Shown piece after piece: positions 12,272 to 23,267 of a stretch of DNA of 64,000 bases. A program made the translations under genes and the position numbers. The stretch is from NCBI GenBank assembly GCA_020631735.1, contig CM036215.1, positions 15,898,346-15,962,345 on the forward strand, given 5' to 3'. The stretch comes from Saccharum officinarum. Its lineage: Eukaryota > Streptophyta > Magnoliopsida > Poales > Poaceae. How positions within the stretch are numbered: position 1 is the first letter of the stretch; each line of letters begins with the position of its first letter. The notes below the pieces were generated by a model. That model had not been told where the DNA came from. It saw nothing but the letters and a program-made list of their open reading frames with translations, and did no database searches.

Positions 12272-14104
12272 CTACCACATTGGCTTTCCAGGGTGATACT
12301 GTACATTCAAGTTGTAATCTTTGATTAGTTCTAACCATCTTCGCTGTCTCATGTTCAATTTTGGTTGGGTGAAAATGTACTTGAGACTCTTATGATCGGT
12401 GAAAATATTGCACAGATTACCAAGTAAATAGTGTCTCCAAATCTTTAAGGCATGCACTACGGCGGCAAGCTCAAGATCATGTGTCGGATAATTGATTTCA
12501 TGTTTTCTCAACTGACGGGAGGCATAAGCAATGACTCTGCCTTCTTGCATCAGAACACAGCCTAATCCTATTTTTGATGCGTTACAGAACACATCAAAAG
12601 GTTTCTCGATGTCTGGCTGTGCAAGAACTGGAGCAGTGGTCAACAGTTTCCGCAAGGTGTGGAAAGCTGTCTCACACTCCTCTGTCCACACATACTTATG
12701 ATCTTTCTGTAACAGACTCATCATCGGCTTGGCAATCTTCGAGAAGTCTGGGATAAAGCGGCGATAGTAACCAGCTAACCCTAGGAAACTCCTGACTTCT
12801 GCCACTGTGGTTGAGTTTTCCAATCCATAACCTCTTGCACTTTGCTCGGATACTAAAATCCATCTTACTGACTCATAGAACTCCATTCTCAGATAGAATA
12901 TGACCAAGGAAAGGAACTTTCTTCAACAAAATTCACATTTGCTGAACTTAGCATACAACTTATGATCTCTCAGTCTGGTCAAGACAATTTTCAGATGCTC
13001 TTCATGATCTTTCTCATTTTCAGAGTATACTAGAATGTCATCAATGAAGACAACTACAAACTTGTCTAACTCTGGCATGAAAACTGTATTCATCAGATAC
13101 ATAAAATATGCAGGAGCATTTGTTAAGCCAAAAGACATAACAAGATACTCGTACAACCCGTATCTGGTAGAAAAGGCGGTTTTCGGGACATCTTACGGCC
13201 TAATCTTTATCTGATGATACCCTGATCTTAGGTCTATCTTGGAGAACACTCTAACTTTAGCTAGCTGATCAAACAAAACGTCGATATGAGGCAAAGGATA
13301 TTTATTCTTGATAGTTACAGCATTAAGAGGTCGATAATCCACACACATTCTCAGAGTACCCTCTTTCTTTTTCTTCACGAACAAGACAGGACATCCCTAT
13401 TCCGACTTACTCGGTCGGATGAACCCCTTCTTTAACAGTTCTTCTAGTTGCTTCTTTAGCTCAGCTAACTCATCCGGAGGCATCCGATAAGGTCTCCTCA
13501 AAATAGGAGTTGTTCCGGGAATCAACTCGATTCCAAACTCAACATCTCTATCTGGAGGAAGGCCAGGTAACTCGTTTGGAAACACATCCGGGAACTCACA
13601 CACTACTGAGATCTGGTGGATAGGAACAACTTCCATAGCACAGGTCACACTCACAAGGTCTGTTCTTCTAGGCAATGGTACCAGGAAAGTACCCTCTGCC
13701 TGGGGATCCTTAAAGGTAAGCATCCGACTGCTTGTATCTATGATTGCCCCCAGTTCTTTATCCAGTTCATTCCTATTATTACATCCAAAACTAGTCCAGG
13801 CATAACTATCAGGTTCACTCGAAACTTCCGACTACCTAACTCAAGGGTTGCCCCTCTAACCATCTTATTGGTTAACACATCAGCCCCTGCTGAACTTATG
13901 CGATAACCATAACTCAATTCTGTGCATAGTTGTTCATGCTTCCGTGCAAATGCTTGACTCATAAAAGAATGCGAGGATCCAGAATCAAATAGAACAACTG
14001 CAGGGTGATGGTTAATAAGAAACTTATCGGCAGTTACAGGCTCTCCCTCAGGAATCTCATCAACGATGGTATGGTGTACACGGGCAGTGTAAGTCTATTG
14101 CTTC
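12272..14104 (-). pseudogene. Gypsy protease, reverse transcriptase and RNase H
   Basis: Protease: VLFDSGSSHSF near 14010-13980. A one-base deletion in a G run near 13751 shifts the frame after NWIKNWG. RT runs from about 13660 to 12923: [39 protein letters not shown] and the catalytic [11 protein letters not shown] near 13040. RNase H starts near 12610 with [12 protein letters not shown]; the first catalytic Asp is Asn (codon AAC at about 12581-12583), which should abolish RNase H activity. Later [22 protein letters not shown] is typical. In-frame stops occur at about 13397 (in SE*GCPVLF) and 13193 (in RP*DVPKTAF), and a shift near 12910. Confidence 0.92.
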
Positions 14105-15201
14105 TTTTTAGGCGGATAAGGGCAGAACTTTGAAAAGTGGCCTGGCTGACCACAATTGTAGCAGGGCCCCTTCACTGTACCAGCAGATCCTATAGCTCCC
14201 TTGGAGTTGCTCTGTTCTGTAGCTGCGGTGATCTTTGCTGGCGGCATGGCCATCTTGTAGTTCTAGGTCTTATGCTGTGGAGGCCTAAACCTTGCACCAG
14301 GTGCGGACGGACGATAAGAAGAATGATTTGCAGTGACAACTCTGGACTGTGATGGTCCTGACTCAAACACCCTCTTACGATTCTTGGATGCAGTGTAGGC
14401 GTTGTTGTTCTTTTCTTGTTTCAAACAATCACTGACAAAGTCATTGAATCTGGCACGGATATTGGTACCCACATGCTTCATCATCTTTGGACTTAACCCT
14501 CTCTTGAAACTAATAATTCTCTTTGCATCTGTGTCGACCATGTCTAGAGCATAATGGCACAAGTTGTTAAAGGCATGCAGATACCGTGTCACAGTCTTGG
14601 TACCCTGATTCAAGGCCAAGAACTCTCCGAGCTTCATTTTAACCAACCCTGAGGGAATATAAACTCCCCTAAATGATTCAGTGAATTCTCTCCAAGTAAT
14701 CTAGGCATTGGGAGGAAAGGTGGTGTGGTGATGCTTCCACCACATCCCTGCTGGTCCCTGTAGCTGATGTGCAGCATATTCTATTTTTAGAATTTCTGTC
14801 AGCCTCAACACACGGAACTTATCTTCCATAGTGTTGATCCATTCTTCAGCGTCGAGTGGCTCTGCTGCTTCCTTAAAAATAGGTGGCCTAGTATCCATGA
14901 AATCCTTGAAATTGTTGTACTGGTTCACCCCATGACCACCACCTTGATTATTACCTCTCTGAACATTCTCGGCGATGGTACGCAGAAAATCTTCCATATT
15001 CCTTTGTGATTGCTCGGCATTACGCTGGCTTCCAAGGAACTGTGCGAAGAATACCTCTGCAGTGAGCGGTGGAGGAGGGGCCAAATGTGGCTCTAGCTGT
15101 GGCTCCTGGTGGTTGACGTTGTTTGCACCACCCCCACCAGCCCCTGCACCGTTGCCACCAGTTTCAGCGGCCTCATACGTGGCACGGCGAGTGTTTGCCA
15201 T
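14105..15201 (-). pseudogene. Gypsy gag with zinc knuckle
   Basis: The start MANTRRATYEAAETGG is at 15201 (a MQ extension is possible from 15207). A Gly/Asn/Pro-rich head leads to the gag core: FKDFMDTRPPIFKEAAEPLDAEEWI, WWKHHHTTFPPNA, then after a TAG at 14701-14703 ITWREFTESF and GLSPKMMKHVG. The nucleocapsid carries one CX2CX4HX4C knuckle, CYNCGQPGHFSKFC, near 14160-14115, followed by PPKKKQ and a second TAG. Stops at 14701, about 14263 and 14097 make it a pseudogene; the frame is otherwise kept, so gag and pol were one polyprotein. Confidence 0.9.
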
Positions 15202-15558
15202 CTGCATATTTCAGCAACAAGTAATAATTGAGCGAAGTTGTAGTAATTGTATTCGAATAAACAATCATGCCATACTGAATTCATTGGAGAGAAAAAGTCA
15301 TACAATAAAACAGAGGCACAAGAATCACATTCCAATTAAAACAACATCACTAATCAAATTACTTCGAAAGCAACATCACGTTCCATACAACCACGTTGCC
15401 AGCATACATACACTGGACTTTTATGCGTTCGGGCATCGCATACACAACCAGGTTCCAAAAGATCATCAGTCTCAAGATCGAACAGGATACAACATGATAC
15501 ATAGAAACCAAAAGAAGGCCATCATGACAGAGCCTAGCTACTAACGCAGGGCACTATC
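15202..15558 (-). other. Interval between H3-tail ORF and gag
   Basis: 357 bp without a supported gene. It may hold the signals that allow gag translation downstream of the first ORF, but I see no recognisable site. Confidence 0.4.
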
Positions 15559-16533
15559 CTACTCTATGGGGCCGTCGTCGAGGTTGGAGGCGTCACCATT
15601 GCTACCATGAGTAGCAGCGTCGTCGTCGACGTCCATCTGGGCGGCGTCTGGAGGAGCATACGGGTCCATCCCATTGTAGAGGGCATGAAACTCTTCATGA
15701 AAGTTGGCATTATACTCTTCTAGCTCCTTGACCCTCTGCCTCAGAAGGTCCCTCTCGTTCCAGGCTTCATTCCTTTCCTGCACTAGCTATCCCATCATGC
15801 GGTCTGCATTTCTGTTGGCCTGAGTCAATGTCTGCACCTGCTGCATGGCACTCTCACCTCTCTCGAGAGCCCGATCTCATTGCAAGCTCATGTCGGCCAA
15901 CTGCTCCTGCAAGCTAGCTATAGCACGTGCTTGCTTCTTCTTCTGCTTCCTTGCTTTAAGCTGATCATCGCCACGCAGGCCAGTCAAGGTCCAATAGGTA
16001 TTCTCAAGACCCCGGTATGCTCTGATGGTTGCATACATGGCACTCATTGCGTGGTTGTCGCTAGCCTATCCTTCACTTGGGCCTCTAACCAGGGCACTTC
16101 CTTGCGGTTGCACCCAAATGGCATCACGAGGATCATCTCTCAAAAAAGTACCAGCCAAAGCGGCTGCCAACTCATTGGGAAACCTGCTCATTATGTCTCG
16201 GATGACGTGAAAGGCTGCGCCCTCTGCACCCTCAACCGGAGTGCGTCCTTCAAACTCCAAATGCCAACCATCCCATTCTGGCGCATCACTAAGAGCAGGG
16301 ACGGTGATTTCCACTACTACAAGTCCATCCTCAGCTAGCTGGCTCTCACTCCAAGAGTACACCGGCTCTTGACCCTTCGGGTACCCCACATCATGGAGCA
16401 CTCTCCAAAGCAAGGTGGGCATGCCAAACTCGCTTAGAAAAGTGTTCGTGATGCGGCGCTCTCGCGGGGCCATCTGGTGACGGGGTGCTCTTCTGCCAGT
16501 GGACTTACGGGCAGTCTACTTCGTGCGGGCCAT
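15559..16533 (-). pseudogene. Histone H3-tail-mimic ORF of Tekay-type element (324 codons)
   Basis: First ORF of the element, between the primer-binding site and gag. One frame runs from ATG 16533 to the stop at 15559-15561 with no frameshift. Four internal stops fall at codons 6, 156, 219 and 249, each a C-to-T change of a Gln or Arg codon (TAG, TAG, TGA, TAG). Residues 1-20 mimic histone H3: ARTK, stop, TARKSTG, then RRAPRHQMAPRERR. The copy at 41-235 has Gln at codon 6. Residues 30-150 form an unrecognised domain (FLSEFGMPTLLWRVLHD, EPVYSW, APEWDGWHLEF). Basic KARKQKKKQAR (193-203) could be a nuclear signal. About 204-285 looks like a coiled coil (LQEQLAD, RVKELEEYNANFHEEF). The end is acidic (DVDDD). 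I know no described function. I infer a chromatin-interacting accessory protein. Confidence 0.85.
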
Positions 16534-17305
16534 CTGTAGCACAAGTTTTAAATTACCCGGTGAGAACATATTTTAAGTTGATGTCACTTTTATCAAACTG
16601 GGATAATCCTTTTATAAGGGGAGGAATGCATGTTATGAATGAAATGCACAGGCAGTATGATGCATGCACGATCTTACGTTCTCACAAACTTAGAAAATAA
16701 AGACATCTAACGATGAATTCGGTGGCATACAAACGATCCCTCATATACGTAACTAATTCGATCTACACGATAAACGCTGTTATATACCTGCAGAAAATTC
16801 ATTTCAGCCCATTCCCCATGAATGCATGAAAGCAGTAAATCTACCTACACGCTCTACATGAATCCTCAGATGCGTGTACAACGGTAGTAACTACCCAAAC
16901 ACATCGTCCTATTGACGGCATCGCCTCAACGGACGGAACAACCACACATGCGACACTTTTGTAAAAACATGCGTAAAACATGTAAGTACTCCAGTATCAT
17001 ATAAGCACTCTTCCTAGATCGGCGGTGTATCCGATCATGCTCTCACAGCTCACACTTACCAAAGCGTAGAGGTAACTGATCCATACATTATCACTCAATT
17101 AAGTGACACTCATACAATAGCACGTCGTATGAGCAACGAAAGAGAAATATGGTGCAAGAACCCCCAAGTTAGTACTTAAATAGCCACCTAGAGTCCTTAA
17201 CTGGGCATACAGGATATGACCACTGGCACACCTTTAGTTTTAAAATCACACTTTTTTAAACAGAATTTTGTTTTAAATACACTTATGAACAGTAATCACG
17301 CTAAA
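16534..17305 (-). other. 5' leader between primer-binding site and first ORF
   Basis: About 770 bp of element leader, nearly identical at 236-1005. No gene seen. Part of it may act in packaging or splicing. Confidence 0.6.
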
Positions 17306-17323
17306 CCATGCTCCGATGCCAGC
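17306..17323 (-). other. Primer-binding site (initiator tRNA-Met-like)
   Basis: Minus strand GCTGGCATCGGAGCATGG begins directly at the inner border of the 5' LTR. A similar site, GCTGGTACGAGAGCATAA, follows the related LTR at 57249. Confidence 0.75.
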
Positions 17324-20300
17324 TGTAACAGAATCACCCAATTATACGAGATTAAGTAGGAAAATCATCCAACGGGAGGACAATTTAACAAACTTAAGCC
17401 CGTATAACCCGGTAGTCCATGAAATCTCGACGGATTTCAAACCATTTCACATAACAGCCAAGATCGTACTAAGTTTAGCGGTCACCATCATAAGTTACAT
17501 AAAAGTTCGCGGCATAAAATACATCGGAGTTTAAACATAGTTATTACAAACCAGGTTCGAATAAAAGTAGCGGAAGCAGTAGTTCAAATCATGCACCCAC
17601 ACAGCGTTTTGAAATAAAGTGTCAGCTTGTGATCATCTCCAGCAAAAGCATCAGACGAGAAGTAGCGAATGACCATTGCCCATGGTCCTGAGCTTCGCCC
17701 ATCGCAGGATAGAGGCAGTTAATATAGTAGCCGTAATACATCTGCCCATCTGCAACAAGTGGGAACAAAGCCCTGAGTACGAGAAGGTACTCAGCTAGAC
17801 TTACCCGACAGAACCAAAATAAAATGACACCAAGGATCATGATAGGCTTTCTGGTGGGGTAGCTGACTCATTTGCAAGAAAAGCATTTTCATCTTAACAA
17901 TTCTTTTCTAAAAGTATGCAGTACTTTAATCTTTATTACCCTGTCAACTATGTTTGCATCTGTGCTAGAGTAATATATAATTAAGCAAGTAAGGATTACC
18001 AATGCTTATTAACAATAATTACCATGTCATCTTCCACATAACTATCCAAGTGTTTCATCAATATTACTATGATGAAGTAGCTCAAGTCAAGTATTCACTA
18101 TCCAGTGAACGATGGTGATTCGAATCGATTATTAACTAGCTGGTAATTTATTCCTCACACAAACCTCAGTCACCCGCTAAAGTGAGGTATTGGTCACCAA
18201 GTCAACCATTCAGGTAAAGTCTCGAGCTTGCCAGGAACCACATGTACCCGGGGGCCGCCCGACTGCTCTTTAGCCTTATCATCGCGCCCCCGTATCCTAC
18301 CACTACTACTCCGGTACAGTGCGTTACGGGCAATCCACTCGGCCCGAATAATCTCCCAGCTTCGCGGTCGAAAGGTACATTATTCGACCAACTAAATGTG
18401 AGGCATGCGTTCAACATAACTCGAGGCCCAACAACGGTCGGTCCTTAATCAACACAGACGGAAACACACTACAATCCGAAACCTTGCAAGTTTCCGTCCG
18501 GTCTCAGGTTTATTTCGACACTTAGTTATTCTCATATGACATACTTTCACATAAATCCAGGTAATCCCCTATAGCTCGCGGATGACAGGCAATCACCCGA
18601 CTTCTACCGGTCTAAGCAAACTAAGCAATTATTGACCGCGGACACTAGGGTGACAAGGATCGGTAAAGCAAGGTGAAACAAGGTATAATGCAGCAACGGT
18701 TGCAAGCAACTCCTAAACTTAATGCAACAGTTTAAGTAAAGCATTAATAAAATATATGCAAACCGGGGGAGAGAAATGCTCCGGGGCTTGCCTCTCTCAA
18801 AAGAGCTCGGACGGTGGTCAGGGCACTCTGGAAGATCTTCACCGACCTCCTCTTCGGCTTCGGTCGCCTCCTGCTCTTGCACCTCGGACTGCTCCTCTGG
18901 GTCCTCGGGAACTGCTACTGGGGTCACTTCCTATGATCCTGTATGATGCAGAAATATAAGTGCTCATGCTTAGGTGCATTCCAGGGATGACATGAGATGA
19001 TGATGAATGAATGAGATGTAATGAGCATGTTACTTTATTTGGATTATGTGGAACTTACGACTCTTCTACAAGGTAGTCTACGCCATTCAAGAACATGTAC
19101 TCAAAAACTACCACCACTAATCTCTACCATGCAAAGACACACTGACACTTAAGATGCTTCAAAGATACACCAAAGCATAGTTTACTAACTAATCTTGCAT
19201 TAAAGGTTGAGTGTAAACCCTAATTAGCACTATGCTTGAACAGCAACACATATTTTGGTAGCACAGAAAAATCTTAGAAAATTACAGCGGATTACTAACA
19301 TCAATTCTAGCATGGCACAAAATTTTCATTGCATTTAGATTATTAGAACTGTCTATACAAAAATAACAAGCTAAGGCCTAAAAACGAGCATGAAAATACT
19401 TTGCATTATGAAAAGTATCAAACAACAGATTTAGTAATTTTCCTACTTGCTACACAGTAAATAATCACTGTAGAAAAATTATTACTTGCATGTTTTATTC
19501 ACATTTATTTAGTTAACAAAAATAGTAAATACTAGTGATAGAAAGCATTTGAACTACACCTACAAATTTTTCTATAGAACAGGCATGATATATAATTTTC
19601 CTAGCAAGTACATGGCACAAAAAGATTAACAAACTTGGAATCACATTTTTTTGATTTTTCTATAATTTAATATCAATTTTTCAAGAAAACACCAAATCCA
19701 AGGATTAAATAAAACACTACAGAAAAGTAATGAAATATTGACATGCAATATTTTTATATTGTAGATCTGGTTCCAATGAGTCTATAGAAATTTATTTCAC
19801 AATTTTTGGAGCACATTTAATCACCCAAATAATTACTAAAGCATTTTTATTTCCAATTAATAAAAGAAAAGAAAAAATTGGGATTCTATTTGAAAATGGG
19901 CCGACACCGTAAGGGGCAGACGGCCCGGTCCGGCTCAGCCCAACGGCACGCGCGCGCGGGATACCGAAAACGGGCCGCGTCCCGTTGGATCAGGCCGGCC
20001 CAGCTACTTGCCTCACCCGCGGGCGAGCGGGGGCAACGCGCGCGGCCGAGCGGGCGCTCGACACTGCGGTGGTGCGGCGGCCGCCGATGGCCAACTGTCG
20101 CTCCAGTGCCCGAACGAGCGAGGCAAGGTGCGCAAAACGGCCGCTGGAAAACGGTGAACACGGGAGCGGGGTTGAGAGATAAGGGGGGTTGGTGGAGGTG
20201 CCGGTGACCGGAGCACGAGCGCTGCGGCTCCGTCACGGTGGCACGGCGAGGAAAACAAATTGACGCCCTACTGGAGCGAGCAAGAGGACAACGGGGCTTG

Positions 20301-21237
20301 TTCGGAGGAGGCAAGGGGGTGGCGAAGCTCGGTGCAAGATTAGTTTGGTGGTGGTGGACCGTCGCCGCCGGAACGAGGGAGCGGAGGTGGAGCTCGCGGC
20401 GGTGAGCCGCTCGCCCACTCGGTTCTTGGAGAGGGGAGCGGATGGCGAGCGGGAGTGGGAGTGAGGGGGCGAGGGGGGTTCGGGCAGGCGGATTTGAGCA
20501 CGCCTGAGCTGACGGGATGGCAGAGCGAAGGCGACGCGCGGCGGCTGCCGACGGCGCATGGCCGACACGCGACGAGCGCGTCCTGCCGCGGCAGCCAGCG
20601 AGGCGCGAAGGCGAGCGGGAGGAGGAAGCGGCCGCGCGGACGCGGGCCGGGCCGCTGCGCTGCGCTGGCGCGCGCGCGAGGAGGCGTGGGCCGCTTTGGC
20701 CGATGGGCCGAAAGGGTGGCGGTGGCCTGCTAGCGCTGGGAATTGTTTTCATTTTTATTTTTCCAGAGAAATTCAAATAAAATTCAAATTGTAGTTTTCA
20801 AATTCAATTTTGGGCAAGCAAATGACCTTTTTCGAAATTGGCCCAAAAATGAAAGTTGTTTAGAATTTTATTTCCTACAACTTTTATTAAGGGGCCAACC
20901 TCAAAACTCTTATAGATTTTAAATTGTAGAATAAAAGCTAAAATAGGGAGTATTTTTGAATATTTTCATAATACATTTTTTAAACTAGTTTTTTTACAAA
21001 ACTTTGAGTAATTTAGTTGCTACAAAAATTTGACCTATAATTCTAAGTGATATAAAATTTGTAGTTGCACAATTTTGATGAAATGTAATTAGCACATTAA
21101 CATATTACATCATGAATACCATTTTCCAAGCTTTTATTTCATTCAAGTTATAATATTACCATATATGATTATGGATGATATGAAATGTCATGCTTATGAT
21201 TGCAATGCAAATGCTTGCGTAACACCGGGGTGTTACA
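17324..21237 (-). repeat. 5' LTR of Tekay-type element
   Basis: 3.9 kb, paired with 6809-10694 and partly with 1024-3619. In element orientation it starts at 21237. A GC-rich block occupies about 20740-19890 (0.5-1.35 kb into the LTR), with AT-rich sequence on either side. Confidence 0.95.
17751..17809 (-). promoter_or_regulatory. Conserved LTR block with splice-like ends and hairpin
   Basis: Minus strand: GTCGGGTAAGTCT, then TGAGTAC-CTTCTC-GTACTCA (7-bp stem), GGG, and CACTTGTTGCAGATG. The same block occurs at 1451-1509, 7230-7292 and, in a divergent LTR family, at 56787-56847. Confidence 0.6.
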
Positions 21238-21242
21238 GCCGT
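21238..21242. other. Target-site duplication of Tekay insertion
   Basis: GCCGT here matches GGCCG at 6804-6808 with a one-base offset at the LTR junction. Comparison with the uninterrupted copy in element B supports a 4-5 bp duplication. Confidence 0.7.
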
Positions 21243-22847
21243 GACTGCAGATTATACAGCACCAGGGTACGGGAGATTCATAGACTCCCTGCTTTAGAGA
21301 CCAAGATCCATCAGTTGTGCTTCGGACAGACTGCTCCTCCGAGACGCCCTCACGGCGGGGAAGTGCCCCCTACTGATATGATTCGACCCTGTTTCCGTGA
21401 GCCTTTTGGCGAGGGGTCTCGACGCACACCAGCCAGCCTGACACCCATAGCGAGAGTACTGGATGCTATAGTGAGGAGGACACTTCTTCCGAGGCTTGGA
21501 TACAGAGATGGTCTGACTCACATGCAGCTGTGGGTTGTACATCACCTCGTCTCATAGACCCCGTTTGACCTTTGGGGTCTCATGCTTTGTGAGATGGAGG
21601 ACACCTTGGCAGAGGGCTTCAAGGGTCACAGGCAGCTACCATATGCTCACTAGATTTGCTTCATCATCAGGTCTGCCTATGAGTTGTCTGCAGAGATTAG
21701 AGCTGAAATTTTTGATACTACCACAGCCTTCCCAGAGTATGACATCCGCCAGCTGTGGGCATCAGTGACCAGAGAGCAGGCACCTGGCCCGGGACAGCGT
21801 CAGAGGCCAGAGGTACCGGAGACAGCTGTTGAGCAGGATGAGACCGTTGAGGGTCTTGCCGAGGCAGAGCTCGTAGATTTAGATGCTCAGCCGGCTGATC
21901 AAGCCGAGTATGTGGCCACTGACAGCACCGATGAGGATTATCAGCCCATCCCCCGGTACCGCTCTCCTCGGCCTCACGACCATGAGGCCGGTGGCTCTGG
22001 CTCAGCCTCCCGCTCAGATCTAGCCATGGTGGCTATACTTGAGAGGTTGACCTAGGCCTAGGAGAGACAGGAGATCCAGATGCAGCGACAGGCATAGGAC
22101 TCAGCTGCAGCGTTCGCACAGATTCAGGCTCGCCAGGACGAGCTCCAGAGGCAGCAGCTCGAGTTTCAGCGACAACAATTCGAGATGCAGAGGCAGCAGG
22201 CAGCCACTTAGCAGCAGTACTTAGAGCTCCTGCGCCACCTTGTCACTGTGGGAGTACCGCCACCACCATCTATCCTGACTCCAGGCTTACAGTCCAGTGG
22301 ACCTCAGAGTCAGGGGCAGCCGAGTTTTCAGTACACCTCCCCTCAGCAGCAGATACCGCAAATGTTTTAGTCTCCGAGCTACACGCCTATCCAGACAGGA
22401 TTTACTCCACCAGCTCAGCCGGGACCTCACCTCCTCTCAGGCACTGTATTCCTTGATTTCAGTGCTACATACAATGAGCTGACTGGACAGCCGACACCGT
22501 CATATTCGACCTTTGTGACTACCTCAGACATGTCGGCTTCAGAGACTGCTGCGTTTCCAGTGACAGGGCCCGCCACTACAGACACTCTACCTTCTTCAGT
22601 TGCATCTACAGATCCTCCCACTCTTGGTGTCTTTCAGGCTCAGGCGACAGTGACTGATCCGATAGTTGCCTCTACACCTTCAGTTGCTGCACCTCCTCTA
22701 CAGACCCAGACTGCTTCACTGCCACATCCATCTACAGAGGGTCAGCCTGACAGTTCAGAATCTGAGGAGGATACTTCACAGTTCGTGATCACTCCGCGCT
22801 CCTCGGCACCCGACACGACAGCTTCTGTTCCCTCATCAGATCCGTAG
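21238..22847 (+). pseudogene. Env-position ORF of SIRE element A, part 2
   Basis: Continues the ORF split at 6808. RLYSTRVREIHRLPALETKIHQLCFGQ is followed by DMIRPCFREPFGEGSRRTPASLTPIARVLDAIVRRTLLPRLGYRDGLTHMQLW, then an acidic region (EQDETVEGLAEAELVDL, DSTDEDYQPIPRYRSPRPHDHEAGG). A Gln-rich coiled-coil-like stretch near 22060-22240 and a Ser/Thr/Pro-rich tail end at TAG 22845-22847. Stops occur near 21555, 22054, 22096 and 22208, several of them C-to-T changes of Gln codons. The same order and motifs appear in element B. No transmembrane helix is evident, so an envelope role is not supported by sequence. Confidence 0.78.
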
Positions 22848-23253
22848 ATTAGTTTTTGGCGGTTGATGCCAAAGGGGGAGAGAGAGAGCATAGATTCAGG
22901 GGGAGTGGTGACAGAGGGTTTCATTTTTCTTGTGTGCTACATTCATGCATCATGTTTATTTTCTCGCCCTTCATTATGTGACTATGAGTTTGTGAGACTA
23001 TGTCTTTATATTTATGTCACTTAATGGTGTTTAGCTCATAAGGTTATGCTTCCATGCCTTACTCTGATTTCATATGAGCTATGTTTTATGTGTACTAACT
23101 CTTCATGTTTTATCTTATGAGTACACTCAGTTGGCTTGGAACACGTAAGCAGTGACTAACCCCTTGTGCTTACAGCTTTATGCTTATGTGAACCAAGCAT
23201 GATCAAAAACCTCAACTCATATCTTCTGAATCTAAGTGTTGTCATCGATCACC
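22848..23253 (+). other. 3' non-coding region of element A
   Basis: About 400 bp of AT-rich sequence between the env-position ORF and the polypurine tract, conserved in element B at 49416-49807. No gene seen. Confidence 0.6.
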
Positions 23254-23267
23254 AAAAAGGGGGAGAT
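23254..23267 (+). other. Polypurine tract of element A
   Basis: AAAAAGGGGGAGAT directly precedes the 3' LTR start TGAAAGCATC. Confidence 0.85.

Larger units (their letters stand above)
6809..21237 (-). mobile_element. Complete Tekay/Del-type Ty3/gypsy chromovirus, 14.4 kb
   Basis: Two LTRs of about 3.9 kb (17324-21237 and 6809-10694) flank 6.6 kb of internal DNA read on the minus strand: primer-binding site, extra ORF with H3-like tail, gag, protease, RT, RNase H, integrase, chromodomain and polypurine tract. LTR ends are TG...CA type (TGTAAYAG...GTGTTACA on the plus strand). Flanks share GCCG(T): host reads GAGGCCG at 6802-6808 and GCCGTGACTG from 21238, and the empty site in element B (47816 onward) reads GAGGCCGTGACC. 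This is thus a genuine insertion into the env-position ORF of element A. All genes are broken by stops or shifts, so it is not autonomous now. The two LTRs visibly differ, so insertion is not very recent. Confidence 0.95.

Noticed and set aside
19886..20776. Long minus-strand open frame (296 codons) in the Tekay 5' LTR and a similar one at 9327-10028
   Set aside because: Arg/Pro/Ala/Ser-rich, created by GC-rich sequence. The frame and length differ between the two LTR copies and other frames are open too.
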